From Gordonia amarae NBRC 15530 (GTDB taxonomy: Bacteria; Actinomycetota; Actinomycetes; Mycobacteriales; Mycobacteriaceae), in NCBI RefSeq assembly GCF_000241345.1, contig NZ_BAED01000040.1:62001-126000 (forward strand): 64,000 bases of DNA, written 5' to 3'. Position 1 is the first letter of the stretch, and each line of letters begins with the position of its first letter. The notes beneath the pieces are model-generated. The model searched no databases and was not told the DNA's origin. It worked only from the letters and a program-made list of their open reading frames with translations. Made by a program: the position numbers and the translations under genes. Positions 9,010 to 17,908 of the stretch are shown here, piece after piece.

Positions 9010-10284
9010 TTATCTGACCGGCCACACCGCCGGATCGGGAGCGAAGACGACGCGTAATCGGTCATCGTCCCACTGGGCGTCGACCGCGTCGCAGCGCCGC
9101 AGCACCGATGGCAGCCGCACCGGATAACGGAAACCGTCGATGGTGACCAGCAGATCGTCGTCGGCGCGGCCCAGCCGCAGGGTATCCGGGTCGGGCAGGC
9201 GCTGGCGCCAGACCAGCTCAAAGCGGGAGTCCAGTCCGGTGCCGGACAGCGTGCCGACCTTCGCCGTCGACGATCCCTGACCGACACCCGACGGCTCATC
9301 GAGCGTGACACCGAGTTTGCGCAGACGGGCGGGCCGGTCGAGCGGGGTGGGGGCGGTCGCCACCTCATACACCCGCACGCCGTCGGATTCGTCGGCGGCC
9401 AGGACCTCGCGGATCCCGGCGACCACCGGGTCCGGCCCGGTGCCGGGACCCTCGTCCCCGGTTGCTCCGAGTCCGGTGCGGTTGATCACCACCGAGCGCA
9501 GCGCCAGGCCCATCAGGTCGATGGTCGCCAGCGAGGACTCCAGTAGATCGGCACCCCGATCGTCGGCGGTCACCACCAGCGTCACCGCCGCACTCGTCGG
9601 GTCGCAGATCAGCTCGGCCACATCCAGACAGTCGGTGTCAATCGCGTCGACCGCTGCCGAAAGTTGCGCCAGCACAGGACGTTCGGCTGCCGCGGCGATG
9701 CGCAGATGCCGGGGCCAGAGCCTGTTGATGATCTGGTGCAGCACCGACGGTGCCCGCAGGAACACCATCGGATCGCCCGCGCCGGAACAGTCGAGCACAA
9801 TCCGCCGCCAGCGTCCGGAGGTCGCCTCGTCGCGAACCCGCCGAAGCAGCAAGAAGTCCTCGATGCCGGGTAGCTGGACCAGCTCGCCCGGATCGACACC
9901 CGCGACGACGCCCACCCCGGGGAGTTTGATCGCCGAGCGGGCGGTCGCATCGGACAGGATCGCGCTGAACTGCGCCCAGGTCTCCTCCAGCAGTGCCAAC
10001 CGGTCCAGTGACAGCAGGTACAGTCCGTCGGACACCGGGACGACCTCATTGGGGCGCCGGAAGACGCCCAGCCGCTGCGCGGTCCGGGACAGCCGGTCGA
10101 GGGTGATCAGCAGCGTGTCGTCGTCACCGTTGACCGGCCGCAGCACCGGCGACCCGGCGGATCGCCTGCCGCCCGGACGCCCGGACCCCGCATGGGCCAG
10201 GCCGAGTACGCCGGCGGTGGCCACCGAGGACACACCGGACCCCGCCGGACCGAGGACGATGTGGATGGGCGTCAGATCGATCAG
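9010..10284 (-). CDS. ArsA/MinD-like ATPase (Rv2184c-like), probable CTG start
   Basis: ArsA-type P-loop protein in the position of M. tuberculosis Rv2184c. Conventional start codons allow only GTG 10233, which cuts off the first beta strand and half the P-loop. Extending to CTG 10284 adds 17 residues and gives IHIVLGPAGSGVSSVATA, a complete N-terminal strand and loop. That CTG overlaps the upstream stop (CTGA) and has GAGGG 7 nt before it, mimicking the ATGA coupling seen elsewhere here. The loop lacks the Walker A lysine (GSGVSS instead of GxGKS/T), so ATP hydrolysis may be weak or lost. The later IVLDCSGAGDP resembles the switch/Walker B region, and NRTG may be the base-binding motif. Product 424 aa; precise function unknown. 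Confidence 0.7.
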   Translation of the reverse strand: MIDLTPIHIVLGPAGSGVSSVATAGVLGLAHAGSGRPGGRRSAGSPVLRPVNGDDDTLLITLDRLSRTAQRLGVFRRPNEVVPVSDGLYLLSLDRLALLEETWAQFSAILSDATARSAIKLPGVGVVAGVDPGELVQLPGIEDFLLLRRVRDEATSGRWRRIVLDCSGAGDPMVFLRAPSVLHQIINRLWPRHLRIAAAAERPVLAQLSAAVDAIDTDCLDVAELICDPTSAAVTLVVTADDRGADLLESSLATIDLMGLALRSVVINRTGLGATGDEGPGTGPDPVVAGIREVLAADESDGVRVYEVATAPTPLDRPARLRKLGVTLDEPSGVGQGSSTAKVGTLSGTGLDSRFELVWRQRLPDPDTLRLGRADDDLLVTIDGFRYPVRLPSVLRRCDAVDAQWDDDRLRVVFAPDPAVWPVR

Positions 10285-10718
10285 CCTTCAACCCTCTTCT
10301 TCAACTCGTTGAGCGCGATGTCGGTGATCGCCTTCTCCGCCCGGCGTTTGAGCTGCCCGATCATCGGGACCAGGAGGTCGACCATCAGCTCGTAGGTGAC
10401 CTTGGTGGAACCGGGAACCTGCTGGCTGAGCACGTACCGGCCGCGCTGATCGCGCTGCAGGTCGCTGCTCACCAGGCGCCACGACACCTCGGTGCCGCCG
10501 GCGGCCCACTCATAGGCCAGGACGTAGGTGTCCTGCAGGACACCGGCATCCAGTTCGAACCGGACCTGCGCGGCCCGCCCGTCGGGAAGGGTCTGCAGGA
10601 CCTCGACCGTACGCGCCGCCGACACCCACTCGGGATAGCGCGGGAAGTCCGAGATCACCGCCATGATCCGATCCGGATCGGCGCCGATGACGACGGACTG
10701 CTCGGTCCTGTCGGCCAT
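10281..10718 (-). CDS. SRPBCC / polyketide cyclase-like protein (Rv2185c-like)
   Basis: Member of the START-like SRPBCC (COQ10/polyketide cyclase) fold, which makes a hydrophobic ligand cavity. The 145 aa product has the typical opening (TEQSVVIGADPDRIMAVISD), then YPEWVSAARTVEVL and a final amphipathic helix, LKRRAEKAITDIALNELKKR. It is orthologous in position to Rv2185c. The ATG overlaps the stop of the preceding SRPBCC gene (TAATG), and its own stop overlaps the next start region, so three genes form one coupled unit. The ligand is unknown; lipid or polyketide binding is only a fold-based guess. Confidence 0.85.
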   Translation of the reverse strand: MADRTEQSVVIGADPDRIMAVISDFPRYPEWVSAARTVEVLQTLPDGRAAQVRFELDAGVLQDTYVLAYEWAAGGTEVSWRLVSSDLQRDQRGRYVLSQQVPGSTKVTYELMVDLLVPMIGQLKRRAEKAITDIALNELKKRVEG

Positions 10719-11128
10719 TAGGCCGCTCCGGACCACGGGGTGGCCGGGGAGCCGACCTCGCGGCCCCGTTCGAGCCGGTCCTTGACCTCGAACGACATGA
10801 TCTTGCCCGCCACCCGCCGGGCCTTGTTGAGGTCGGCGAGCAGATCCATGAGCGCACCGGGATCGGCGGGCAGCGCCTCAACGGGCTCGGCGTGGAGAAA
10901 GTAGTGCAGGACGAATCCGTCGAGGACCGACTCGCACCAGATCTCCATCGTGCCGGTCACCGGTCCCGAGATCTTCCACCGCACGCCCTGCGCGCCGCGG
11001 TCCTCCACGACCTCCAGCCGCAGATCCGGCCACCAGCGTCGCCACGACGCCTTGTCACCGACCACATCGGCCGCGGATCCGGGGGCTGCGGCGACAAACG
11101 TCTGGTCCGCCACCTGAATGCTCGTCAC
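10718..11128 (-). CDS. SRPBCC-family protein (Rv2186c-like)
   Basis: Second SRPBCC-type protein, paralogous in fold to its downstream neighbour and in the position of Rv2186c. The 136 aa product from GTG 11128 starts VTSIQVADQTFVAAAPG, has KASWRRWWPDLRLEV and ends with a basic C-terminal helix (ARRVAGKIMSFEVKDRLERG). The longer frame to 11239 adds non-conserved residues, so the GTG is preferred. It begins a run of three overlapping genes, the other two being Rv2185c-like and ArsA-like. The run is divergent from fadD15 across about 190 nt. Ligand and role are unknown; conservation in this lineage suggests a basic envelope or lipid function. Confidence 0.78.
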   Translation of the reverse strand: MTSIQVADQTFVAAAPGSAADVVGDKASWRRWWPDLRLEVVEDRGAQGVRWKISGPVTGTMEIWCESVLDGFVLHYFLHAEPVEALPADPGALMDLLADLNKARRVAGKIMSFEVKDRLERGREVGSPATPWSGAA

Positions 11129-11321
11129 ACCCCATAGCTTCACATATCCCCTCACCGACCGGGTAGACACCTCGCCAAGTTGAGGGTTATGCCCGGTACA
11201 CCCGATACAGGGAGATCGAGGTCGACTGGTTCTATTCACAAGTACACAGCGAGTTCGGTGACATGGATCATAGGGTTACGATTCGAGATGACCGGCACGG
11301 CACCGTGAAGAAAGGCCCCCC

Positions 11322-13127
11322 TTGACCACCGAATACAGCGTTCCCGCCGATTTCACGATCGCCGGCGACGCGAACTGCACCGACATCATCTTCGACATCG
11401 CTGCACGATCCCCCGGCCAGGCGGTCTTCCTCGACAAACGCGGCACCCAGTGGGTGCCGGTGTCGGCATCCGACGTCGCCGCCCGGATCACCGCGCTGGC
11501 AAAGGGATTCATCGCGGCCGGTGTCCAGCCCGGTGACCGGGTGGCCATCCTGAGCCGCACCCGCCTCGAATGGATGCTCATCGACGTCGCCATCTGGACC
11601 GCGGGCGGCGTTCCGGTCCCGATCTACGATTCGTCATCGGCCACCCAGATCGAGTGGATCCTCACCGACTCCGGGGCCACCACCATCGTCCTCGAAGACG
11701 CGGGCCACCGCGCCGAGTTCGACGTCGCCCCGTCGGCCGCCGGTGTGCGTGCCTTCCAGATCACCGGAGGCGACGGCCCCGGTGCCATCGAGGAGCTGGC
11801 AGCGCTCGGCGCGGACGTCAGTGACGACGAGGTCGCCGCGCGACGCGCGACGGTACGCGCGGACTCCCCCAGCGTACTCATCTACACCTCCGGCACCACC
11901 GGACGGCCGAAGGGCTGCGTGCTCACCCACTCCAACCTGCTCTCGGAGTGCCGCGCCGCACTGTCGACCGGTATCGGCGAGAAACTCGAACCCGGCAAGC
12001 GGCTGCTGATGTTCCTGCCGCTGGCACACGTTCTCGCGCACGCCATCACCCTGGTGGCCATCGACGGTGGCGCCGCGGTCGGTTTCACCTCCGACATCAA
12101 GAACCTGGTGCCCGAGTTCGGCAACTTCCGGCCGTCGGCGATCCTGTCCGTGCCACGCGTCTTCGAGAAGGTGTTCAACACCGCCCGCCAGGGTGCCCAC
12201 GACGGCGGCAAGGGCAAGATCTTCGACCTCGCCGCCGACACCGCGATCGCCTTCTCCGACGCACAGCAGAACGGCGGCGCGAGCCTCGTCCTCAAGCTCA
12301 AGCACACCGTCTTCGACAAACTCGTCTACAGCAAGCTGCGCACCGCGCTCGGCGGTCAGTGCGAGATGGCGATCTCCGGCGGTGCCCCGCTCGGCGCACG
12401 CCTCGGTCACTTCTTCAGCGGCGTCGGCATCCCGGTGTACGAGGGCTACGGCCTGACCGAGACCACCGCGGCCTTCAGCGTCAACACCCCCGGAGCGACG
12501 AAGATCGGCACCGTCGGCAGGCCGCTGCCGGGCAACAGTGCCCGCATCGCCGACGACGGTGAGATCATGCTGCACGGCGGTGTCGTGTTCGACGGCTACT
12601 GGAACAACCCGACAGCCACCGAGGCCGCCGTCGAGGACGGCTGGTTCCACACCGGCGACATCGGCACCATCGACGACGAGGGCTTCCTCAAGATCACCGG
12701 CCGCAAGAAGGAACTCATCGTCACCGCCGGCGGCAAGAACGTCTCGCCGTCGGGCCTCGAAGACGTGATCCGGGCGTCGGCGCTGGTATCGCAGGCACTC
12801 GTCGTGGGTGAGGCCAAACCGTTCGTCGGTGCTCTCGTCACCATCGACGCCGAGGTGTTTCCGTCGTGGAAGGAACGCACCGGCAAGGCGGCCGACGCGA
12901 CCGTCGCGGACCTCGCCGACGACCCCGACCTGCGTGCCGAGATCCAGGCCGCGGTCGACGAGGCCAACCTGACGGTCTCGCACGCCGAGGCGATCAAGAA
13001 GTTCCGGATCCTGCCCACCGATTTCAGCGAGGAATCCGGCGAGATGACCCCCACCCTCAAGGTCAAGCGCAACGTCGTCACCGAGAAGTTCAGCGCCGAC
13101 ATCGAAGCCATTTATAAGAAGAATTAG
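11322..13127 (+). CDS. fadD15: Long-chain fatty acid-CoA ligase FadD15
   Basis: AMP-forming acyl-CoA synthetase that activates long-chain fatty acids for beta-oxidation or complex lipid synthesis. The 601 aa product has the AMP P-loop YTSGTTGRPKG (about 188-198), the GYGLTETTA substrate motif, DGWFHTGDIG, and the hinge plus catalytic lysine region GRKKELIVTAGGKNVSP. Length and position match M. tuberculosis FadD15 (600 aa). The start is TTG with AAAGG 6 nt upstream. It stands alone on the plus strand between leftward operons and is followed by repeat copy B rather than a classical terminator. Cytoplasmic, probably membrane-associated. Confidence 0.94.
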   Translation: MTTEYSVPADFTIAGDANCTDIIFDIAARSPGQAVFLDKRGTQWVPVSASDVAARITALAKGFIAAGVQPGDRVAILSRTRLEWMLIDVAIWTAGGVPVPIYDSSSATQIEWILTDSGATTIVLEDAGHRAEFDVAPSAAGVRAFQITGGDGPGAIEELAALGADVSDDEVAARRATVRADSPSVLIYTSGTTGRPKGCVLTHSNLLSECRAALSTGIGEKLEPGKRLLMFLPLAHVLAHAITLVAIDGGAAVGFTSDIKNLVPEFGNFRPSAILSVPRVFEKVFNTARQGAHDGGKGKIFDLAADTAIAFSDAQQNGGASLVLKLKHTVFDKLVYSKLRTALGGQCEMAISGGAPLGARLGHFFSGVGIPVYEGYGLTETTAAFSVNTPGATKIGTVGRPLPGNSARIADDGEIMLHGGVVFDGYWNNPTATEAAVEDGWFHTGDIGTIDDEGFLKITGRKKELIVTAGGKNVSPSGLEDVIRASALVSQALVVGEAKPFVGALVTIDAEVFPSWKERTGKAADATVADLADDPDLRAEIQAAVDEANLTVSHAEAIKKFRILPTDFSEESGEMTPTLKVKRNVVTEKFSADIEAIYKKN

Positions 13128-13147
13128 CGCACCCACGACTATCGGCC

Positions 13148-13313
13148 GCGATTCACGAGCCTGCGAGCGGGCGCAGTACAACGGTCTGAAGGGCTGTCGT
13201 GTTCTGGACTGACGAGTGAGCCGGGTGAGCTTGCGAGCCCGCGTGAACGAGGAGGGAAGAACACGACTTCCGGCCCGCAGGACCCGCGATCCGCGAGCCT
13301 GCGAGCGGGCGCA
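13148..13313 (+). repeat. Dispersed composite repeat, copy B (subtype 2)
   Basis: Occupies the gap between convergent fadD15 and pimB'. It is bounded by near-identical direct repeats (13148-13175 and 13286-13313, both with GAGCCTGCGAGCGGGCGCA). Inverted arms GTCGTGTTCT (13196-13205) and AGAACACGAC (13258-13267) enclose a loop that reads GGACTGACGAGTGAGCCGGG at its start. The right end abuts the pimB' stop codon (13317-13319). Confidence 0.9.
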
Positions 13314-13316
13314 ATA

Positions 13317-14435
13317 CTAGAGCAACTGTTGGAGGCGGGCGGCCATGTGGCGCCATTGCCAGTGGTCGACCGCGAATTCACGGCCGGAGTAACCCATTTC
13401 GCGCAGGGTCACCGGATCGTTGAGGAGTGAGACGAGGGTGGCGGCCAGTCGGCCGGTGTCGCGGCCGTTGACCACGTGTCCGGTGATGCCGTCGCGGACG
13501 GTTTCGGGTGCACCCCCGGAATCACCCGCGACCACCGGGATCCCGGAGGCCGACGCCTCCAGGAAGACGATGCCGAGTCCCTCGACGTCCAGTCCCCTGC
13601 CGCGGGTGCGGCAGGGCATGGCGAACACGTCGGGCATGGCGTGGAAGGCGGCGAGGTCGGCGACGGGAACCGATCCGGCGAACAGCACGTGGTCATCGAC
13701 ACCTGTCGCGGTGGCCAATTCGTGCAGTTTCTCCGCGTAGGGTCCGCCGCCTGCGATGACAAGCATCACTTCGGGCACGTCCCGGATGACTGCGGGGAGG
13801 GCCCTGATGAGGGAGTCCTGGCCTTTGCGCGGCACCAGCCGCGACAGACACAGGATGGTGGGCCGCTCCCCGATGCCGAGTTGCTGCCGGATGCGTTGCC
13901 GGGCCTGTGGATCGGGGGCGAACCGCTCGATGTCGACGCCCGGCGGCAGGTACTCCAGGGCCGCCCGCGGCCCGAAGGCCGCCGAGAAGCGCCCGCGCGT
14001 GTATTTGCTGACGTAGGTGATCGCGTCGGTGTTGTCGCCGATGAACCGCAGCACCTGCCGGGCCAGCGGCAGCATCGACCAGCCCACCTCGTGCCCGTGG
14101 GTGGAGGCGATGATGCGCTGGGCTCCCGCCCGGCGCAGTGCGGGGGCCAGTACGGCCAGCGGCGCGGCCGCACCGAACCAGACCGTGTGGATGTCGTGGT
14201 CGCGGACCAGGCGCGCGGCACGGCGTGCCACCAGTGGCGTGGGCAGCATCAGGGTGGTGCGGTGCCGGATCACGGTGTACGGCGCGCGTGCGTCGAACTC
14301 CTCGCACCCGCGCCATCGGGGGGCGTACACCACCACCTCGCCGGGAGGCAGGCGGTCGACAAGGTTCTCCAGATACGACTGGATGCCGCCGGGACGGGGC
14401 GGAAAGTCGTTGGTGACCAGTAGGGTCCGGCGCAT
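13317..14435 (-). CDS. pimB: Phosphatidylinositol dimannoside mannosyltransferase PimB'
   Basis: GDP-mannose-dependent GT-B (GT4) enzyme adding the second mannose of phosphatidylinositol mannosides at the cytoplasmic membrane face. The 372 aa product has the N-terminal NDFPPRPGGIQSYL loop, STHGHEVGW, the hinge PPGVDIERF, SRLVPRKGQD and the donor-binding EX7E motif within EGLGIVFLEASASG. The start at 14435 overlaps the upstream lipoprotein stop (TGATG) and gives the conserved MRRTLLVTNDFPP opening; the longer frame to 14468 is rejected. It has the position and length of Rv2188c. Coupling to a secreted peptidase-like lipoprotein and NlpC/P60 hydrolases makes this an envelope operon. Confidence 0.93.
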   Translation of the reverse strand: MRRTLLVTNDFPPRPGGIQSYLENLVDRLPPGEVVVYAPRWRGCEEFDARAPYTVIRHRTTLMLPTPLVARRAARLVRDHDIHTVWFGAAAPLAVLAPALRRAGAQRIIASTHGHEVGWSMLPLARQVLRFIGDNTDAITYVSKYTRGRFSAAFGPRAALEYLPPGVDIERFAPDPQARQRIRQQLGIGERPTILCLSRLVPRKGQDSLIRALPAVIRDVPEVMLVIAGGGPYAEKLHELATATGVDDHVLFAGSVPVADLAAFHAMPDVFAMPCRTRGRGLDVEGLGIVFLEASASGIPVVAGDSGGAPETVRDGITGHVVNGRDTGRLAATLVSLLNDPVTLREMGYSGREFAVDHWQWRHMAARLQQLL

Positions 14436-16036
14436 CAGCCGGCCTCTTTGACCAGCCAGCGCCGCCACTGGGTGACCAGGTCGCCGCTGGTGATCTTCAG
14501 TTCCGTGGAGAGGGCGGCGTCGGCGACGGCCGCGTCACCCGCCGCGGCCTTGCGGTAGAGAGACTTGAGCTTGTCTTCGCCGAACCGGGTCGCGATGAAT
14601 GCCCACAACGACCAGGCGGACTGGTAGGCCAGGCCCGCGCGCGGCCCGGACACCGCGAAATCCGCGTCGGCGGGCAGGGTGCGTGGCCCGGACCCCGAGC
14701 GGACCGCGGACGCGAGGTCGGGTGCGGCGTCCGCCAGCCGACGGTAGGTGTCCTTGCGGCCGACGTATTCGGCCAGGCCCTCGGTGACCCACAGCGGCGC
14801 CTTCGCCGAGGTGATCGACCGGGTCGCGACGTGGGTGATCTCGTGACGCAGCACGACGCCGAGCGCCGGCGGCGGTATCTGTTGGGCGTTGGGGGTGAGC
14901 ACGATCCGCTGGCCCCGTACGGTCTTGTCGGCGTCGATCCCGGTGAACACCGTCGCGGCGGCCGCTGCACCGTCGGCGTCGGGGGCACCCGACACCTGGG
15001 TGAACTGCCTGCCGGTTCCGGTGGCCACGACGACCACCTTGCGCGGCCACTCCACGCCCCAGAACGCCTCCACCGCGCGCACCGCGCCCGGCAGGAGCCC
15101 GCGGGCCCGCTCGACGGTGTCAGCGGTGCCCGGGTAGGACGCGATCACTGAGGTGCCCCCCGCGGTCGGCACGTCATCGACACGCAGCCCGGCGAGTTCC
15201 CACAGCATGGTGGCCGGCGCGTTCCCGCCGATCAGGGTGGCGTCGCCGACGACCTTCCAGTCGTCTTCGTAGCGTGCGACGACCATCTGTTCGTTGACGA
15301 CGAGCTCGGGCTCGTCGACGCCGGGGGCGCGGGCGCCGCCCAGCGCGTAGTGCAACTCGACCGGGGCCACCCATACGTCGGAGCTGCCCTGGTCTGTCAG
15401 CTTGTCGGTGATCGCCTCGGGCGCCTGGGTCTCCGCCTCGTCGGACAGGACCAGTTGGTACCGCAATTTCGCGAGGCGCAGCGCCGAACCGCGAGAGTCG
15501 TCCGGCATCGGCCGTGCGGGCGTCGAGCTGACCGGTCCCGACTGCTTCGGCGCCGTCGACCGCGGCGTCGCAGAGGTGGACGTTCCCCCTGCGCCCCGAC
15601 GGCCCGGGTTATCCGGCTCGGTGGACGACGGACCAGGGCTTTGCGTCGGCCCGGCACTTGGGGAAGGAGCAGACGACCGGGTGGTTGTTGAGGTTGCCCG
15701 GGGCGGGCGGGTGCCGAAGTTGGCGGCGGCCGTTTCCAGCCGCGTACGGAAGGCCGGTGTCGCGCTCGCGTCGATCAGCCCGGCCAGCGTCTTGGTGTCA
15801 CCGGTGGCGAGAGCCGTGGACAACTTGTCGAGCAACGCGGTGACCCCGTCGGCGCGCTGCTGCTCGTAGACGTTCGCATTGGTCGTGGTGGTGGCGGCAC
15901 CCGACGGGATCGGCAGCTTCCCATCGTCGCCGGAACATCCCGCGAGGAGTGCGGAAGCCACGAGAACGACCGCCAGTGCGGCGGTGAGCCGATGGCGACG
16001 CGGACAGGCTTCGGGCACCGATGTGAGAAAGGGCAT
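14435..16036 (-). CDS. Lipoprotein with HExxH zinc-peptidase motif
   Basis: Exported lipoprotein, 533 aa, with a basic signal peptide and lipobox LLAGC (C33). A Thr/Ser/Pro-rich linker (about 105-175) follows. The C-terminal domain holds HEITH, then WVTEGLAEYVG about 23 residues later, which is the zinc-binding HExxH...E arrangement of gluzincin-type peptidases (peptidase MA-like). This suggests an active extracytoplasmic metallopeptidase, although the catalytic fold is inferred from motifs alone. It sits between pimB' (overlapping) and an NlpC/P60 hydrolase (11 nt), in the place of Rv2189c, but is much longer than that protein. Substrate unknown; a cell-wall or envelope protein target fits the neighbours. 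Confidence 0.8.
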   Translation of the reverse strand: MPFLTSVPEACPRRHRLTAALAVVLVASALLAGCSGDDGKLPIPSGAATTTTNANVYEQQRADGVTALLDKLSTALATGDTKTLAGLIDASATPAFRTRLETAAANFGTRPPRATSTTTRSSAPSPSAGPTQSPGPSSTEPDNPGRRGAGGTSTSATPRSTAPKQSGPVSSTPARPMPDDSRGSALRLAKLRYQLVLSDEAETQAPEAITDKLTDQGSSDVWVAPVELHYALGGARAPGVDEPELVVNEQMVVARYEDDWKVVGDATLIGGNAPATMLWELAGLRVDDVPTAGGTSVIASYPGTADTVERARGLLPGAVRAVEAFWGVEWPRKVVVVATGTGRQFTQVSGAPDADGAAAAATVFTGIDADKTVRGQRIVLTPNAQQIPPPALGVVLRHEITHVATRSITSAKAPLWVTEGLAEYVGRKDTYRRLADAAPDLASAVRSGSGPRTLPADADFAVSGPRAGLAYQSAWSLWAFIATRFGEDKLKSLYRKAAAGDAAVADAALSTELKITSGDLVTQWRRWLVKEAG

Positions 16037-16047
16037 GTAGGACGCGT

Positions 16048-17067
16048 TCAGTACCGGCGCGCCGAGTTGTACGGTCCGGCGTCGTCCACCGGCACGACCT
16101 TGACGGGCACACCGAAGGTCGAGGCGTGGATGACATAGCCGTTGCCCACGTACATGCCGACGTGCGAGGCGTCGGGGTAATAGATGATCAGGTCACCGGG
16201 CTGCAGCTGTGAGCGGTCGACCGGTGAACCACCGGCGAGCTGCGCCTGGCTGGATCGTGGCAGGGTCTTGCCGACCTGCTGATACGCCCACACCATCAGA
16301 CCGGAGCAGTCGAAGGAGTCGGGGCCGGTGGCACCCCAGACATAGGGATCGCCGATGCGGGTGAGCGCCGCCTGGACAGCGGCCAGGGTGTACGCGGTGC
16401 CCGTGGGCAGCAACCGGGGATCGAAGGTGAATCGCGGGCCGCGCAGCGCGGCGAGCTGCTTACCGGTCATCGACTCGTAGATGGTGCGCACCTGGATCGC
16501 CTGCAACTGCAGCGCGTTCTGTTTGGACTGCAGTTCGCTCTTGGTCTTGGTGACCGTGGCGATGGCCTTGTCTGCGTCGGCGGCCTTGCGGTCGGCCGTG
16601 GCCTTGGTCGCGGTGGCCTCATGCTTGGCCTTGGTCAGCCCGCGCAGGTTGGCGGCGGTCTGCCGGGACAGCACCTCAAGTCCCGACATCTGGTCGAGAA
16701 GCGATTGCGGCGAGTCACTGACGAGCACGGCGTAAAGCCGGTTAACGCGTGCGCCTTTGGAGCTGGCCCGGGCAAGCGCGTTCACCGTGCGCTTGTAGCG
16801 CGCCAGTTGCCGGACCGCGTAGTTTCTCTCGGCGTTGGCCTTGCGGGACTCGGTACGTGCGCGCTGGGCGATTGTGCGCTGCTTGTCGTACTCGATCTGC
16901 GCGTTGTGCATCGCCTCGGCGGACTGCTCGGACTCGCGTGCGAGCTTCTTGTACCGCACGAGGAGCTGTTCGGCGGAGGCCGCAGGCTCGGCTTGCGCAG
17001 GGGTCGCCACAGCGGCGGTCGTGGCCGCAATCAGCACAATCGCGGTGATCCACGCGACAAAACGCAT
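16048..17067 (-). CDS. NlpC/P60 peptidoglycan endopeptidase (Rv2190c-like)
   Basis: Secreted D,L-endopeptidase predicted to cut peptidoglycan stem peptides. The 339 aa product from ATG 17067 has a signal peptide (WITAIVLIAATTAAVATPAQA), a long coiled-coil region (about 35-200, rich in Lys/Ala/Glu) and a C-terminal NlpC/P60 domain. The catalytic Cys lies in DSFDCSGLMVWAYQQ, His in PDASHVGMYVG and the third residue in YVIHAS. The domain order matches M. tuberculosis Rv2190c and RipA-type hydrolases, where the coiled coil restrains the enzyme. The longer frame to 17217 is rejected because it puts 50 charged residues before the signal peptide. Same strand as a second NlpC/P60 gene about 190 nt upstream. 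Confidence 0.92.
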   Translation of the reverse strand: MRFVAWITAIVLIAATTAAVATPAQAEPAASAEQLLVRYKKLARESEQSAEAMHNAQIEYDKQRTIAQRARTESRKANAERNYAVRQLARYKRTVNALARASSKGARVNRLYAVLVSDSPQSLLDQMSGLEVLSRQTAANLRGLTKAKHEATATKATADRKAADADKAIATVTKTKSELQSKQNALQLQAIQVRTIYESMTGKQLAALRGPRFTFDPRLLPTGTAYTLAAVQAALTRIGDPYVWGATGPDSFDCSGLMVWAYQQVGKTLPRSSQAQLAGGSPVDRSQLQPGDLIIYYPDASHVGMYVGNGYVIHASTFGVPVKVVPVDDAGPYNSARRY

Positions 17068-17259
17068 CGGTGACAGACTAGGGCGCCACTCATAGAGTGA
17101 CAGCCCCTCACCACAGCGGTCACGACACACGACCGGCGTCGGTCGCGCCCCCTCCGATACCACTATCGCCACACTCCTCGCGCGACTCTCCTCATTGACG
17201 GGCCGCGGGCGGGGCACCCGTCACCAGGTACGACCCGCCCGTGTTGAGTACGGCTGCGC

Positions 17260-17877
17260 TCAGTAGCGCCGGACTCCCACCAGGTCCCACTGCTTGACGT
17301 GGGCGCGCTGCACGGGCACGCCGTAGGTGGACGAGTGGATAAAGATTCCGTTGCCCTCGTAGATGCCGGCGTGACCGCCACCGTTGAAGATCAGGACGTC
17401 GCCGGGCTTGGCGTCGGCGTAGTTGACGGCCTGGCCGCCGCCGAGCTGACCGTAGCTGTCGCGCGGAATGGTCTTGCCGGCCTGCTGGTAGGACCAGTAC
17501 ACGAGGCCGGAGCAGTCGAACGCGCTCGGGCCGGCGGCACCGTAGGAGTACGGCGACCCGATCTTGGTCGCGGCATACCGGACGGCTTTCTCGCCGGTGG
17601 TCTGGCGCGGGGCCAGGATGCTACGGGGACCATGCTGGGTGATCTTGCCGTGGCTCTTCGGCGTGACCGTCTTCTGCAATTCGCGCAGTTCCTTGGGGAT
17701 CTGCTTCTCGCTGATGCCCGGAATCTCGAAGGTGCCGACGTTCGGGATGGTCACCGGGGCCGCCTCGGCAGCACCAGCGGCAACGCCGAGCGAGCCGATC
17801 GAAAGCGATCCGGCGATCAGCGCCGACTTGGCGAGCTTGCCGGTCCGTGCAGGCTGTTCCAAACGATGTTTGGCCAC
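17260..17877 (-). CDS. Small secreted NlpC/P60 hydrolase under a ydaO riboswitch
   Basis: Compact secreted peptidoglycan endopeptidase, 205 aa. A Sec signal (LAKSALIAGSLSIGSLGVAAGAAEA) precedes a short linker with a basic stretch and one NlpC/P60 domain. The catalytic Cys is in SAFDCSGLVYWSYQQ, His in GGHAGIYEGN and the third residue in FIHSSTYG. It lacks the coiled coil of its neighbour, so it may be constitutively active or controlled by level. The GTG start has AAGGAG about 10 nt upstream, just after a strong c-di-AMP riboswitch in the leader. Control of a wall hydrolase by c-di-AMP is a known actinobacterial theme (rpf and NlpC genes). Confidence 0.92.
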   Translation of the reverse strand: MAKHRLEQPARTGKLAKSALIAGSLSIGSLGVAAGAAEAAPVTIPNVGTFEIPGISEKQIPKELRELQKTVTPKSHGKITQHGPRSILAPRQTTGEKAVRYAATKIGSPYSYGAAGPSAFDCSGLVYWSYQQAGKTIPRDSYGQLGGGQAVNYADAKPGDVLIFNGGGHAGIYEGNGIFIHSSTYGVPVQRAHVKQWDLVGVRRY

Positions 17878-17908
17878 GAAGAACGTTCTCCTTCTTACTT
17901 CTCCCTGA

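Noticed and set aside
13148..13313. CRISPR-like direct repeats
   Set aside because: Only two repeat units, about 110 bp apart, with an inverted-repeat loop between; no array, no cas genes.
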